Positions 49,177 through 61,451 of a stretch of 64,000 nt of DNA are shown here, piece after piece. Source of the DNA: Chamaecrista fasciculata (lineage: Eukaryota; Streptophyta; Magnoliopsida; Fabales; Fabaceae); contig QANZ01011162.1 in the NCBI GenBank assembly GCA_003254925.1, positions 71,607 through 135,606 of the forward strand, read 5' to 3'. The notes under the pieces were generated by a model. It did no database searches. It saw only the letters and a program-made list of their open reading frames with translations, and was not told the DNA's origin. How positions within the stretch are numbered: position 1 is the first letter of the stretch; every line of letters starts with the position of its first letter. Position numbers and translations under genes: made by a program.

Positions 49177-50022
49177 GGTCAAAAACCTATTTTGGTCCCT
49201 AATGTTTACCCCCAATACTGTTTTGGTCCCTCATTGTTTGTTCCGTTGTGGTCCTTTAATGTTTCTTAAAAGTTTCATCATTGGTCCATGACTATTGAAT
49301 ATGATCATATCCCTTTCGTTTTAAACCCCGAATGGGATTAAATCAAAGTTACGAGTTAAATTTGATGAGTTTTTTTTTTCTTTTGCTCAATCAGAGTCAT
49401 CGACAAACGAGATAAAATCGAACATGAAATAGGGCTCGAAAATGGGTCGCTTGTTTCATGAATTTGATTATATCTATCTCGTTTCAAGTTTAAATGTAAT
49501 GAAATCAAAGTTACAAATTTCTCTTAACAAGTTCTTTCTCTATCCAATTAGGGCCATTGGTAAATGATGTCAAATAGTACTTCGAAAGTGAGTTTGGTCA
49601 AAACATCAATATTAACTTTCGAAGTATTATTTGACTTTGTTTGTCAACGTTCCCAATTAGACAAAAAAAACTCGTCAAGAGTAACTTGTAGCTCTATTTC
49701 ATTGCATTCGAACTTGTAACGAGATAGATATAACTAAATTCATGAAACAAGAGGCCCATTTTCGGGCCCAATTTTATGCTCGATTTGACCTTGTTTGCCG
49801 ATGACTCCAACTGAGCAAAAAAAAAAAAAAACAGAACTCATCAAATTTGACTCGTAACTCTGATTTAATTGTATTTTTGGGTTTGAAACAAGAGAAATAT
49901 GACTATATTCAATAGTAAGAGACTAATGATGAAACTTTTAGAAAATATTAAGGACCAAAATAGAATAGAAAAATTATTAGGGATCAAGAGATAAATATTA
50001 GGGACCAAAATAGGTTTTTCCC
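49177..50022. mobile_element. Palindromic MULE-like element, module-D family
   Basis: The left ggtcaaaaacctattttggt mirrors the right end (accaaaataggtttttccc). The body carries two inverted versions of the gaacttg..acgagatagatataa module. It inserted in a TA-rich site, so the duplication is uninformative. Confidence 0.65.
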
Positions 50023-50106
50023 TATATATATGTATGCATGGTTGAGCCAATGAAATTAAAATTAGTCATGCTCTCTCCATCTAATTCTCCCAAGTGAAAA
50101 CTACTA

Positions 50107-50381
50107 CTCCCTCTGGTTCTGAATATCTGGTGTTTTAGAAAATCAATTTTTGTTTCAAAATATCTGATGTTTTATAAATTCAAGAGAGCATTAATTATTT
50201 TTTTACCATTCTACCCCTATTAAATATAGTAGAGTCATAAATGTATAAACATTTTCCAAGTAATTTAATAGGGATAGTTTAGTCATTTTACTTCATTTTT
50301 CTCTTCATTCTATGTTGGCTAATCATTTCCTTAATCTGTATGTAGAAACCTTAAACACCAAATATATAGAACCGGAGAGAG
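50107..50381. mobile_element. Stowaway-like (Tc1/Mariner) MITE
   Basis: The left CTCCCTCTGGTTCTGAATAT mirrors the right ATAGAACCGGAGAGAG, and TA lies on both sides (50105-50106 and 50382-50383). CTCCCTC ends with a TA duplication are the hallmark of plant Stowaway elements. Confidence 0.85.
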
Positions 50382-51189
50382 TACTAAAGTTGGTTAAATC
50401 AATGTAATAATTACAATTGTCGGTGCACCTTACATTCTCAACTTAATAATAATCCTTCAACTCTTTGAAAACTATATATACAGTGACTTCGCTCCATATC
50501 CACAAAAATCTATGCAGATACGTAAAGAAATCATTCAATTAGGTGTGTGTACTATACGTGACAACTTTTTGACACCACCTAATAATTCAACAAATTAATA
50601 AATTATAAGTAATTATTAGGTGTAAGTGATTACTTCATGTGAGACCACAAAACGCTCTTCATTCCACTCTGAGAGTCTAATCAATACAAATATGTACAAT
50701 AACACTTATCCATTTTCAAATTATTATTTACATTTTACAGTCCTTTGATGGAAAGACTACTCAATTAGTCTTGATAACTAATTAAACTTTAATTTAATTA
50801 AAGAAAAATCATTCTTAATTCTTTGACTTTTACTTAAATTTCGCTTTTGATTCAAAACTTTAATTTTATCTCATACTCTTTTTGCTCAGTACTCATTCTT
50901 AATTATATCTCATATATATTTACCAACTTAAATACAAAGTTTATTGTTCAATAATTAATATATATATATATACTCCTACTGCCAATTTGTGTGCTATATA
51001 TTGATTATATATACTAATTTTGTTGGGTGATGCAAAGGTTTTTTGTTAAACCATGAATTTTTTCATTTATCCGTATAATAGTCTAGACAAATACTAATTT
51101 GATTTAAGCTGGAGAGTGAATAGTTTAAAATTCTTCCAACAATGTTAACTATAGAAATCAAACTTAGATCTTCTCACTTATCACTTAGG
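50382..51189. other. Intergenic AT-rich DNA, no gene seen
   Basis: No coding region or element boundary supported. Confidence 0.4.
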
Positions 51190-51345
51190 GGAAGATCCCC
51201 TGTAGTGCACTATATATATATAGGTATAGTGGTGAGAGAGAAAGTGTTAGAAGTATGAATTACACTGATACTTTCTTTCTATAATTGTTCATTTCCCTCT
51301 CAGCACTATATATTTATTGTAATGCACTACATACAGCTGATCTTC
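51190..51345. mobile_element. Palindromic element, family F-like
   Basis: The left gaagatcccctgtagtgcac mirrors the right end (gtaatgcactacatacagct, then gatcttc). The inner arms gtgagagagaaag / cctctcagcac and core cactgatactttct are shared with 39550-39730. Confidence 0.65.
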
Positions 51346-51896
51346 TTTCCTCACTTGGGATGTAGTTCGCTAACTACTAGACACCAAACCATTGTTGGTG
51401 GGTGATGAGCAAAGTTTGATGTTGTAGGATTTTTCTATGGATTAATTGGGTTTTATCTGCGGTTTTGCAGACTTGTATTTCTATTCTGTTTTTCTTTTTT
51501 ATTAATAATATGAGATTCTTTTGACCAATAAAAATATTTATACTAATTAATTAGCATCTAACATGACATGGCCTGTGTGGTTTATCAATTAATTGAAGCA
51601 CCGATATGGAACTTTTAATATTAAACTTTTTAGGAAATTTTCAAACAAGAAAAAAAAAAGCAATATTGAACTTTTAAGATCAAAGCAAAATTTGGGTGGA
51701 TTAAAAAAATATTAGTTCAAATAGATAAAAATGACATCAAAGACAATAGTCTTGAGTCTGATTATTACTCATATAATATGTACGAGAGACATTGCATCCT
51801 TTTTTATGCTGCTAATCTAGCTTGATCAAAAAGGAAATATTATAAAAAATTAAAATTTTTAAGAGTTTTAACTCTTAACAGTCAATTTTCTTCAAA

Positions 51897-52400
51897 GGTC
51901 AAAATCTAAAATTGGTCCCAAATGTATGGAGTAGATTTCAAATTGATCCTTAATGATTCATTTGTTTCAAATTGATCCTACATATTTTCATAATTTTTCA
52001 AATCGATCCCAAACCTTTTTCCAAGGCTCAATTTAAATTCGTTTGCTAACAGTTTCAATTTTAAACAGAAAAAGAAATCTCTAAGAGTTAACAAATATAC
52101 TTCCAAAATCATCACATTTGAATTTGAAACAAGATAAATATGACTGACTTTGTTTGTTTTATCTTGAAACGAGCAGTGCACTTTCAAACTTGATTTAACA
52201 TAATTTGTTGATGGGCTAACTAAATAAATAAAGTACTCATCAAAAGCAACATGTAGTTTTGAATTCGTTGCATTCGAACTTGAAACAAGAAATATGACCA
52301 CATATATATTCAATAGTCTGGGACTAATTTGAGCAATTATAAAAACATGTAGAACCAATCTAAAACAAATAAAATATTTAAGACCAATTTGAAATCTAAC
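51897..52400. mobile_element. Palindromic MULE-like element, module-D family
   Basis: The left region ggtcaaaatctaaaattggt and gtagatttcaaattgatcc mirror the right end (gaccaatttgaaatctaacc). The body contains tcgaacttgaaacaagaaat and its inverted counterpart. Boundaries approximate. Confidence 0.6.
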
Positions 52401-53320
52401 CCTACATATTTGGGATAAATTTGAAAATTTGACATTCTTAAAGAATACAAATGAAAGAAAACCGGCCTATTCTAACAAGAAGAATATCTCAGCTTAGCTT
52501 CGTCATTATTCAAATTTCATATATTATTTCATCAATTTGAAATTTCAATAACTACACCTGCAACAGATCATATATACATCAATGATCAATCACATCACCA
52601 TCACCTGAAAACAATAATAGCTAACTAGGTTAAGAAATTCTTCGTCGATCGGTGCATTTTGCAATTGGCAATTAATTAATTATTGCAAAGAAATAACGAA
52701 GATAAAGGTGGCTCCATCGGTTTATGTCCACGTCTACACTTGTATATACATATAGATCAATCATCAATGTATATATTCTGGCAAACACAGTACTGAAAGC
52801 GATTATTAACTATCGTCTATATATACATTTTCTTTGCTACTGTATGTTCCTATATATACACGCATGTATTCTTTAATTTGACTAAGATGCTGAAATTAAT
52901 TAATACTTTTGGACAAGAGTTTGGGAAGGACAAGTATATATATATATTGACGCTTTGACGGAGATAGTTAGTTATTAATGAAGTGTGCATGGAATTATTA
53001 TACATTTATACCTATATATAGTTAGTTAATTTGCATGCATGTGCCGTTATATGTATTATCAATATGCATGCATGTTGGTGAATTACCTATATATATATAG
53101 CTCTGACCTCTGAGAATTAAGGAATTGAAGACATAGCCACTTTAGGTAAGTGTCTTTGTTGCGTGGTAGAAAAGAATTAATAGGTATCGATCCGTGGTAC
53201 ATCCTTCTTTAATTCGTTATAGGCTATGACTATATATTATGTATGTCATGAGATATATATATATATAGATAAGAAAAAAAATTATTTTTTGATTTTTAAA
53301 TGATCGAAGTATATAACTTA
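52401..53320. other. Intergenic AT-rich DNA, no gene seen
   Basis: Contains RY-type gcatgcatg words (53033, 53065). No gene supported. Confidence 0.4.
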
Positions 53321-55083
53321 GGGTCAGTTTGTTTAATTGATCTATCAAATTATAATCTGTTTGGATTATAATCAAATGGTGTTTAGATGAGTTTCTGAAA
53401 AATGAGATTTTTAGGATATGAAATTATTTAAATAGGTATGTAATGATTGGGTTTAGTATATAGAAGGGTGTGGAAATTGATATATTGTATAGGGGTAAAA
53501 TTGAAATAGAATATTACTTTTTGACTTGTTCGTTTTTGTGAATAATTTGAGTTGTTTGGATAAAAAATTTAAAAAGTATATTTTTGTTTGGTGTGATTTT
53601 TTGCATTGGATTTGTAATAATCAGATTTTTTTAGAAGCTCCATTTTGGAGCTTTTTCTATATTATTTTGATAGATTATTTCACTTGATAACTATATATAC
53701 TATAATTACAATTATCGTATATTGCCGAAATAATTTTCTATGATGACACTTACTTTTTTATTCTTCATTTTGTATTGACTGAACGAATAATCCGCTAAAA
53801 AAAATACGAGTTGGTTGGTTCATGTGATGTTAAAATCGTGAACGATTTAGTCTATGGGTTAAAATAACAATCATTGTCCATCTGCTTCTCTCTCTATATT
53901 ACGACTATAATTATTTAATTTCGTCAAATTTAGACAAAGAATTTTGACTTTTGAGCCATATAATAAGCGGAGTTAACACATCAGTCCCTAATAGAGAAAA
54001 CAAAAGTTGAAAACATACTGAGTTGTTCCAAAATAGTGATGAATCATTATTTAAAATCAAATTTTTAAATAGGTTAAAGGGTCATTTTGGTCCTAAATGT
54101 ATGCCTTAATGTTCATTTTGGTCCATCATGTTTTAAAATGTTCAAATTGGTCCTAAATGTTTGTAAAGTGCTTCATTTTGGTCGTAAACTATTGAATATG
54201 ACTTGTTTCAAGTTCAAACGTGACGAGTTTAAAGTTACATATTGTTCTCGAAGAGTACTTTCTCTATCCAGTTGGGGTCGTCAGCAAACAAAATCAAATC
54301 GGTCCTGAAAGTAGACCGCTCGTTTTGATGGTCAAACAAGCAAAGCTAATCGTATCTCTCTCATTTCAAATTTGAATGCGACGAATTCATAGCTACAAAC
54401 CTCTTAACAAGTCCTTTGAATTTGAAATGAAATATGAGAGAAATATGACAAAATTCAATAGTTTGGGATCGAAATGAAACATTTTACTATTATTTAGGAC
54501 GAAAATGAATCATTTTGCAAACATTTAGTACCAATTTGAACATTTTGAAACATAATGGACCAAAATGAATATTAGAGCATACATTTAGGACCAAAATGAC
54601 CCTTTGACCTTTTTAAATATTTTGGTTGAATTTATATAGTTAATTTTTTAAATAAGAGGGATAGAAATTATTTTTAATAATAAAAATATAATATTAATTA
54701 ATATTTAAATAAAAAATCAATTATTATTATTTTATTAAATATTAAAAATAATTAAAAGTAAAAAGTTAATTATAATAATTTAGAAAAAAAAATTTAAAGA
54801 GAATGGGTAGAAAGTGATGTGATGAAGAGACATTGTTGTAGGTGTAATAAATGAAGGGTGATATAAAATGACTAAAATATCATTTGGGTATATTTGAATA
54901 TATATTGAAGTATAGGTAATTATAGATATGTTAATAAGGGTATAATAGTAATTGAGTATCTTAAGATATGAGATTTTTGTAGATTATAATCAAATTATAA
55001 TCTAATCTAAAATAAACAGGATTATTTTAAATTTTGGGTTAAAATCATATTATAATTTGATAGATCAATTAGACAACTGAGCC
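53321..55083. mobile_element. PIF/Harbinger-like (Tourist-type) element interrupted by a MULE
   Basis: The left gggtcagtttgtttaattga, then tctatcaaattataatctg, mirrors the right end (gaattgtctaa-type, tagacaactgagcc). TTA is present immediately outside both ends (53318-53320 and 55084-55086). A gggtc...tgttt end with a TTA duplication is typical of PIF/Harbinger MITEs. No transposase. The element at 54072-54609 is nested inside. Confidence 0.75.
54072..54609. mobile_element. Nested MULE-like element, module-D family
   Basis: The left ggttaaagggtcattttggt mirrors the right end (accaaaatgaccctttgacc). A perfect 10 bp repeat, tttttaaata, flanks it (54062-54071 and 54610-54619). The body carries the gaatttgaaatga..atatgagagaaatatga module in both orientations. 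Confidence 0.88.
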
Positions 55084-55174
55084 TTAATTAGTTCATGAAT
55101 TATCACAATCATTAATGATTGACTTTTAAAATATAATTTTTCTACAAATTAAAAAACTAAAAGTAAATAATTAA

Positions 55175-56491
55175 GAGAAAAATCACTTTTTGGTCCCTCA
55201 GTTGTTACCGCATCAACGATTTGGTCCCTGAATTGTGGGAAACTACAACTCAGTCCCTCAATTTTACACTTTCGTCTACATTTTGGTCCTTGAGTTGTTA
55301 ATCGTCAGTTAACTTGATGATATGGCTGATAACTGTCAGTTAACTTGATGATGTGGTCGTTAACTGATGACATGTTGAGTTGGCTCCCAAATCATCTATC
55401 CCTCTCATATTTTATTTTACAAATTAGCTAATATAATTAAATTAAAAAAAAAACTTGGAACAATCTTATCTTCTTGACCTATCCATCCAGCCATCCACCA
55501 CTGATTCCGAAAAAACTTTCATGGCGACCGCCATCCTCAACCGCACTCTCTCCCACTCCTTCCCTTACCTCCGATTCTGAATCTACCCATTTCACGACGC
55601 GGCCGTTCCTGGTTTAATCTCCACCTCCATTCCCTCCGCAATGGTTTTCATCATTTATTGGTGTTCTGTACAAAGGCGACGGCATTCGCGGAATCATCTC
55701 CAAATTGGATTCTCCTAAATGGGTCATAGTCATATCTGAAACGGAAAAAGGAGGAGGAGTCGAAGGTTGTTGTTGGGCTTTCCTCCTCCTTTCAATTGCC
55801 TAACCAAGAGATCCAAATAAATAGTAAGTGACTCGGTTTCAGTTTCAAACAAAGAAAATGCATGTTCTTCATCATCTGACACGCTACTGCTAACATAAGA
55901 TCGCAGGGGTGCGAATAGCGCGTCTATGTCAATCGGCCTCGATAGTCGGTCCCGTGATTCTGGCATTCCAAAGATAAAAGTAGAGGGAGGGAGGCTTCAA
56001 ATCAACAAATTTCTCCAATCGACTTGTTTATGCATGAAAACCCTTGTAAAGTGGCCGGCAACGGCGACGTCGTGAAAGGGGTAGATTTGGAATCGGAGGT
56101 AAGGGAAGGAGTGGGAGAAAATGCGGTTGAGGACGGCGGCCGCCATGGCAATTTTTTCAGAATCAGTGGTGGATGGCTAGATGGATAGGGGAAGAAGATA
56201 AGATTGTTCGAAGTTTTTTTTTTAATTTAATTATATTAGCTGATTTGTAAAATAAAATATGAATATGATAGATGATTTGGGAGTCAACTTAACACGTTGT
56301 CAGTTAACGACCTCATCATAAAGTTAATTGACGGTTAATAACCATATCATCAAGTTAACTGACATTAACAAATCAGGGACCAAAATGTAAAAAGAAGTGT
56401 AAGATTAAGGGACTGAGTTGTAGTTTTCCACAATTCAGGGACTAAATCGTTGACTCAGTAACAATTGAGGGATCAAAAAGTAAATTTTCTC
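55175..56491. mobile_element. MULE-like element with host-like sequence in both arms
   Basis: The left gagaaaaatcactttttggt mirrors the right end (gatcaaaaagtaaattttctc). A perfect 9 bp repeat, aataattaa, flanks it (55166-55174 and 56492-56500). Inside the arms, an ATG-led, GC-richer stretch (55520 onward: atggcgaccgccatcctcaa) recurs inverted at about 56060-56145 with few changes. In the better copy it could read MAAAVLNRIFSHSFPYLRFQ. The centre (55730-55970) is also exon-like but unrecognised. Confidence 0.85.
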
Positions 56492-56500
56492 AATAATTAA

Positions 56501-57040
56501 TTTAAATTCAAGAACTAAATCTTTATAGAGATTATATAATTGTTATTTGTGATTTTTAAGAATCAAATGGTATAATTCGATTATTCAAAAGTCAGGAGAG
56601 AGAGAAAAAACAAAGTATAATATTAATAGGATATAATGAACAAATGGGGATCTTAATAGTGAAATTGACCCGAAGATCTCTTAAACTTGTTGCCATCGAC
56701 CCCTACTTAGAGTTGGGTCTCAACAAGAAACTAGGATTGTGACAACAATATATATAGTTAGTGGTTAAGTCTTTCTTTTTGGCCTGAATATAATTAGACG
56801 TGCATGTTTAAAGCAGGCGAGATAATGGAAGAAAATGTCTACATCATTGGCTGAGACTAATTCTTCCTTAGCTAGGCCACCTACTATATATAGGAGGGTT
56901 CAGGTTCATGCATGGTGGCCATTCTCTAACACAAATATACAGCTTTTTGAGGATTAATTAAAATTGAAAAGTAATTAAGTATTGTTTTTTTAAAGAGGGT
57001 CATTCATAGAAAAATTCTAAAATTCACTCTTTATTTTTTC
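56501..57040. other. Intergenic DNA with a promoter-like stretch, no gene seen
   Basis: ctactatatataggaggg at 56880 resembles a TATA box, with a pyrimidine/CA start-like ctctaacac 40 bp on. No supported coding region follows. Confidence 0.3.
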
Positions 57041-57426
57041 TTAATTATGAGTTTAATTCTCACTGTCGATGTGAAGGCCTTGTTGGTAGGTAATCTGTAA
57101 GTATCTCTGTAAGCGTTCAAAGAGCCAGATAGAAATTAGGGCAAATTGTATATTGAATATTCTGGATACCCAATAGGGTACCAATAGAATGAATATATAT
57201 AGCACCTATAGGTCTGAAAACCCTTACAGAGAGAGAATGAGAATGAATAGAAAACTAACACGTATACAATGTAATTCCTATCTATACAGCTGTCCACTAC
57301 TATACAATACAGCAATGTTAAGGGCACTAATACACTATCTAAATTAATTACTTGTCTTAACAGAGCCTGAAGGCATGCCTTAACCTTGGTAAGCCCCCGG
57401 AGCCAAACTCACCTAAATTTTTTTTT
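57041..57426 (+). mobile_element. SINE family 2 copy interrupted by a solo LTR
   Basis: 57041-57126 and 57363-57426 together match the body of the SINE at 4245-4445 (gaaggccttgttggtaggta; gtatctctgtaagcg; then aaccttggtaagcccccgga, gccaaactcacctaaat). An A/T-rich tail follows. The 236 bp between is a separate insertion. Confidence 0.65.
57127..57362 (-). mobile_element. Solo LTR of a copia-like retrotransposon
   Basis: On the - strand it starts TGTTAAGACAAGTAATTAAT and ends ccctaatttctatct. A TATA-type box (gctatatatattcattc) sits mid-way. The duplication gagcc flanks it (57122-57126 and 57363-57367). The expected CA at the 3' end reads CT, a terminal change. 5 bp duplication, TG start, internal TATA and length fit a small copia LTR left by recombination. 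Confidence 0.8.
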
Positions 57427-57641
57427 CATAGCAAAAAACAAAGCTTCTCTAAATATTCAACACCACTAGACCTAGTACTCTCCCATCAAGTAAAATTAAA
57501 TTATGAGTATATATATAGATATAAGTCCGTTATCCATGGTCATTATTTCCTATCTGTCCATAATGCGAACATACGGTACAGTGATATATATAGTGTAAAT
57601 TAGGATTTGATGGGCCTAATATATGTTTGAATGCTTATGTA

Positions 57642-57647
<6 letters not shown>

Positions 57648-57679
<32 letters not shown>
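57648..57679. repeat. (TA)n microsatellite
   Basis: About sixteen TA units. Many similar but shorter tracts occur throughout the window. Confidence 0.95.
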
Positions 57680-57682
<3 letters not shown>

Positions 57683-60098
57683 TATGAACTAAAAAATTAC
57701 TGTGCATACTAAGAATCAGACAGGATCAGCAATTCAGCATTGATATATCATATAACCACTTTTTGAATATATTGAATCGCCAAGACTAAATTATATCATG
57801 TTTAGGTGAATATGCATAAATATATATAGATATAGATATATATAGTGGTTGATAACCGACCCTATCTTTTCATGGGTTTTCTGCATCAAAATCATGATTG
57901 GTTTTATTTCATTTGATTTTTGAAATTTCAAATTATGAAAGCAACTGATGAGCTTGGATGTATTAATATGTTGGCAGGCTTATATATATCCTTAATTAGG
58001 GCATTATTAATGAAGCATGCCTACCTGCGTGATTGAAAATTTGTGACAGAAACACAAACTAATGCTTTGAGAGTGATACAAACAAATCAAAGTGCATTTG
58101 TTGCCTTTGCATGGACCGTGTAATAGTTACAAGATTATGCTGCATTAAATAGGTATCATTTTTTACCAGATTGATTAGAGTGATAAATAATTTTAATTTT
58201 TTTATATAAAGTTTCAAATTTAAAATTCGTTTGAATACAACTATTTTTATTATAGAAGACTTTTTTTTCATAATTAAATACACAAATACAAATCGAGTCC
58301 AGTTAATCAGAGGAAAACTCAAAAAGGCAAAAAAAAATCTTGTTTATTTTCCTTTCTCCAAATTTATTTTGGTCAAAAAGACTTGCGTACAAATATCCAA
58401 CTTTGCTTAGTAAAATAATATTAAATATATGTTAATAAGGAGTGACACAGTTGATTAAGATTTGAGTTTTAATCTTATAATGGTGAGAGTTTGAATCCTC
58501 TAATCAATGTAACTGTCTTCTTTAACAGGTGATATGTAAATTTATTTTCTAAATTTTCAAAAAACTCGTATTCTTTAACCTTATATCCTTGCTTACCCCA
58601 AATTAATTTTTGTTTAGGCAAAAAAAAAAAAAAACTACATATCATGTTGGTGCTGTTGTGTTTGATAGCCCTATGAACAGATTCTTTATGGGCTGTTTTG
58701 AGCTGCGAAATCAACTGTTACAATGAATGGGCCCATTAGCAAAACTAGGGTATTTAACCTTATAAATATTCATCTATTGTTGTCATTATCGACTAATTCC
58801 TTCAGTTCAAGTTCTCTATGAAAAATAAACTACTAGTTACATATACTTTTTATATTTAAATATGAATTTCTAATTTTCATTATTTTTTTTGGTGGGCTAA
58901 TTTTCACTATTGGATTAAAGACTAGATGAAAAATGACTACACCTATGTAATTCCCATTTAGTTTATTTAGTTAGACAAATATATAGTTGGAATTCTAAAA
59001 TAAAATGCATTTATAAGATTTTGAGAGACTTTGCTTCAGCCCCGGCCATTAAATTTTATGTTTAAGTGTTTTGAGATTGAGAGCTCAAATGTTCAAACAC
59101 TCAGCCCTCAAGCACTAGAGTCTAGAGCTCTCAATAGAATATTTTTAAATTTTACTTCTTTGTATGATTTTTTTAACTAACCAAGATGCTTCTCAAAGTA
59201 TAACTAAGTTCTGATTGTTGCCAAATATAATAATTAGAAAAGAAAAGTGTTTTTTCAAAATAAAAAAAATGTATTAAATGAAAAGTTCGACATTTATTTT
59301 TTATGATAAAAAAATTATTACACATTAACAAAAATTCACTTTGAGACCTAGATTTGAGTTCTAAAATTGATATTATTATAAACTTTAACTGTTCATTCAC
59401 CGCTCGAATAAAATTAATTTTTACCTGAATATACAAATAGATGAAAAAACACACAATTAAATAAAAAAAAATTCACTTCAAATTTAAAATCAAGTGGGTC
59501 CATTGAGATTTTACAATAAATCGGCCCATTAAGGTCTTTTTAAAGCTCCTCTCATCCTTTTTGGACTTTCATACGAAGCATCATGTTAACCCAAAGAAGT
59601 TTCAACCCAATCATGACATCCAAAAGATGAGAAAATAAAATGCCTAGAATAACTTGAGCTTAACATTGTGAAGTCCAATAATTGAATTTTGAAATTTTTA
59701 AAAAAATGCCATAATACCATAATTTTCTGATTTCAAAATTATCCTCTTCTCTTTGATATTAATTGTCTAAAAGCGAGAACCATACATTTGCATTGTGGAT
59801 GTTGAGATTTCTTTCCCATTGAAATAGAATAATAGTTTAGGGAAATCATCTCTAATTTTCCCAATAAACTATCATTTTTCTGTAATTTAAATATTTTCTG
59901 TTCATTGAAATACACGCCACTCTAAAATTTTTATTACATCTATCACATGACACACTTGGAGTAAAACATATTAGATAATTCTAACTCCATTGAAAAAAGA
60001 AAAAATAACCCTTCAATATATATATCCAAGATTCTTTAGCTAGAAGGAATTACTTGAGAGTCATAGAAGTGACGTTGCATATATAATTAGGGTTCTTC
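57680..60098. other. Intergenic AT-rich DNA, no gene seen
   Basis: A degenerate SINE-like phrase (gtgagagtttgaatcctcta near 58483) is present but unsupported as a full element. No gene found. Confidence 0.4.
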
Positions 60099-60112
60099 TA
60101 ACATGTGCCCTA

Positions 60113-61276
60113 GGAATGGATCATCTTCAGTATTTTTCCTCTCCATTCTCTCCATTTTATTCAATCATAGCCATTCAACTAATCTAACTGCTACAACACA
60201 AGCCACGTCGCCCCTATATCAAATCAGGCCTTTTTTCTTTTTTTTCAAATGCCACCTGAAACGCACACGCACATGCACATATGAATAGAGGGATTTTCCT
60301 TCACTAAAACCTTATTTTGGTCCCTCACATATTATATTTTTCTCAATCTAGTCCTTAAAATTTGCTTCTCAATTTGGTCTCTTACAAATGTTTTTGTTAT
60401 CAAAGTTAGTCTCTCCATTCAATTTTTAATAGAGTTGGTAATGTGTCAAGTTAAATGATAATAGAGGGATTAACTTTAATTATAATAGTGTCACAGTATC
60501 AACTTCGTTAAAAATTTGATGGAAGAAGTAACTTTAATAACCGAAATATTTTTGAGGGATTAAATTAAGAAATTAAATTTATACAGGACCAAATTGTAAA
60601 ACCTTATTTTGGTCCCCCACATATTATATTTTTCTCAATTCGGTCCTTCTTAAAATTTGCTTCTCAATTTGCTCTCTTATAAATGTTTTTGTTATTAAGG
60701 GTAGTCCCTTCATTCAATTTTTAACAGAGTTGGAGATGTGTCAAGTTAAATGATGATAGAGGGATTAACTTTAATTATAATAGTGCCACAGTATCAACTT
60801 CATTAAAAATTTGATGGAAAGAGTAACTTTAATAACATAAATATTTTTGAAGGATTAAATTGAGAAAAAAAATTTAAACAGGACCTAACTGAAAAAAAAA
60901 AAGTAATACTTATTATTTAACTTGACACATCATCAACTCTGTTAAAAATTGAATGGAGGGACTAACTTTGATAACAAAAACATTTGTAAGAGACCAAATT
61001 GAGAAGCAAATTTTAAGGACCAAATTGAGAAAAATATAATATGTGAGTTACTAAAATAAGGTTTTAGTCAAGAAAATTCCCTCCATTCATAATTTCATAT
61101 GTTCATGTGCGTGTGCGTTTCAGGTGGCATTTGAAAAAAAAAAAAGAAAAAGAAAAAGGCCTGATTTGATGCTAGGGGCAACGTGGCTCTTGTTGTAGCA
61201 GTCAGATTACTTGAATGGCTGTGATTGAATAAAATGGAGAGAATTGAGAGAGAAAATACTGGAGATGATCCATTCC
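60113..61276. mobile_element. Large palindromic element with 8 bp duplication
   Basis: The left ggaatggatcatcttcagta mirrors the right tactggagatgatccattcc, and the arms match for about 200 bp. gtgcccta flanks it (60105-60112 and 61277-61284). Subterminal aaaaccttattttggtccc units face each other. No transposase; superfamily open (hAT or MULE by duplication length). Confidence 0.8.
60307..60890. repeat. Tandem duplication of a 292 bp arm unit
   Basis: The block starting aaccttattttggtccc...cacatattatatttttctc occurs at about 60307-60598 and again at 60599-60890 with few changes. The opposite arm (60945-61065) has only one copy. Confidence 0.85.
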
Positions 61277-61451
61277 GTGCCCTAAGGGTACATGTTAAGG
61301 TTTCTTTTGATTGACCAAGTAAGTTTTCAAACATTAAAAATTATCTTTTAAATGAATTTTTGTAGATTTCAAGATATAAGATGTTCTACTAACCAATCAG
61401 AAGAAACCTTAAAATGTGCCCTAAGAGCACATGTTAGATAAATCCATATAA

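Larger units (their letters stand above)
60099..61435. mobile_element. Family H MITE split by a large palindromic element
   Basis: The left taacatgtgccct and the part from 61277 on (gtgccctaagggtacatgtt, then aaggtttcttttgattg, to gagcacatgtta) form one family H element like 38860-39026. A 1,164 bp insert lies right inside its left terminal repeat. Confidence 0.75.

Noticed and set aside
55730..55966. 78-codon - strand frame beginning MPESRDRLSRPIDIDALF
   Set aside because: It looks exon-like and may be captured sequence, but I cannot assign a family. It is noted inside the MULE entry instead of being called a gene.
58440..58520. SINE-like wording with gagtttgaatcctct
   Set aside because: Only a B-box-like phrase is visible; no body, tail or duplication could be matched to the two SINE families.
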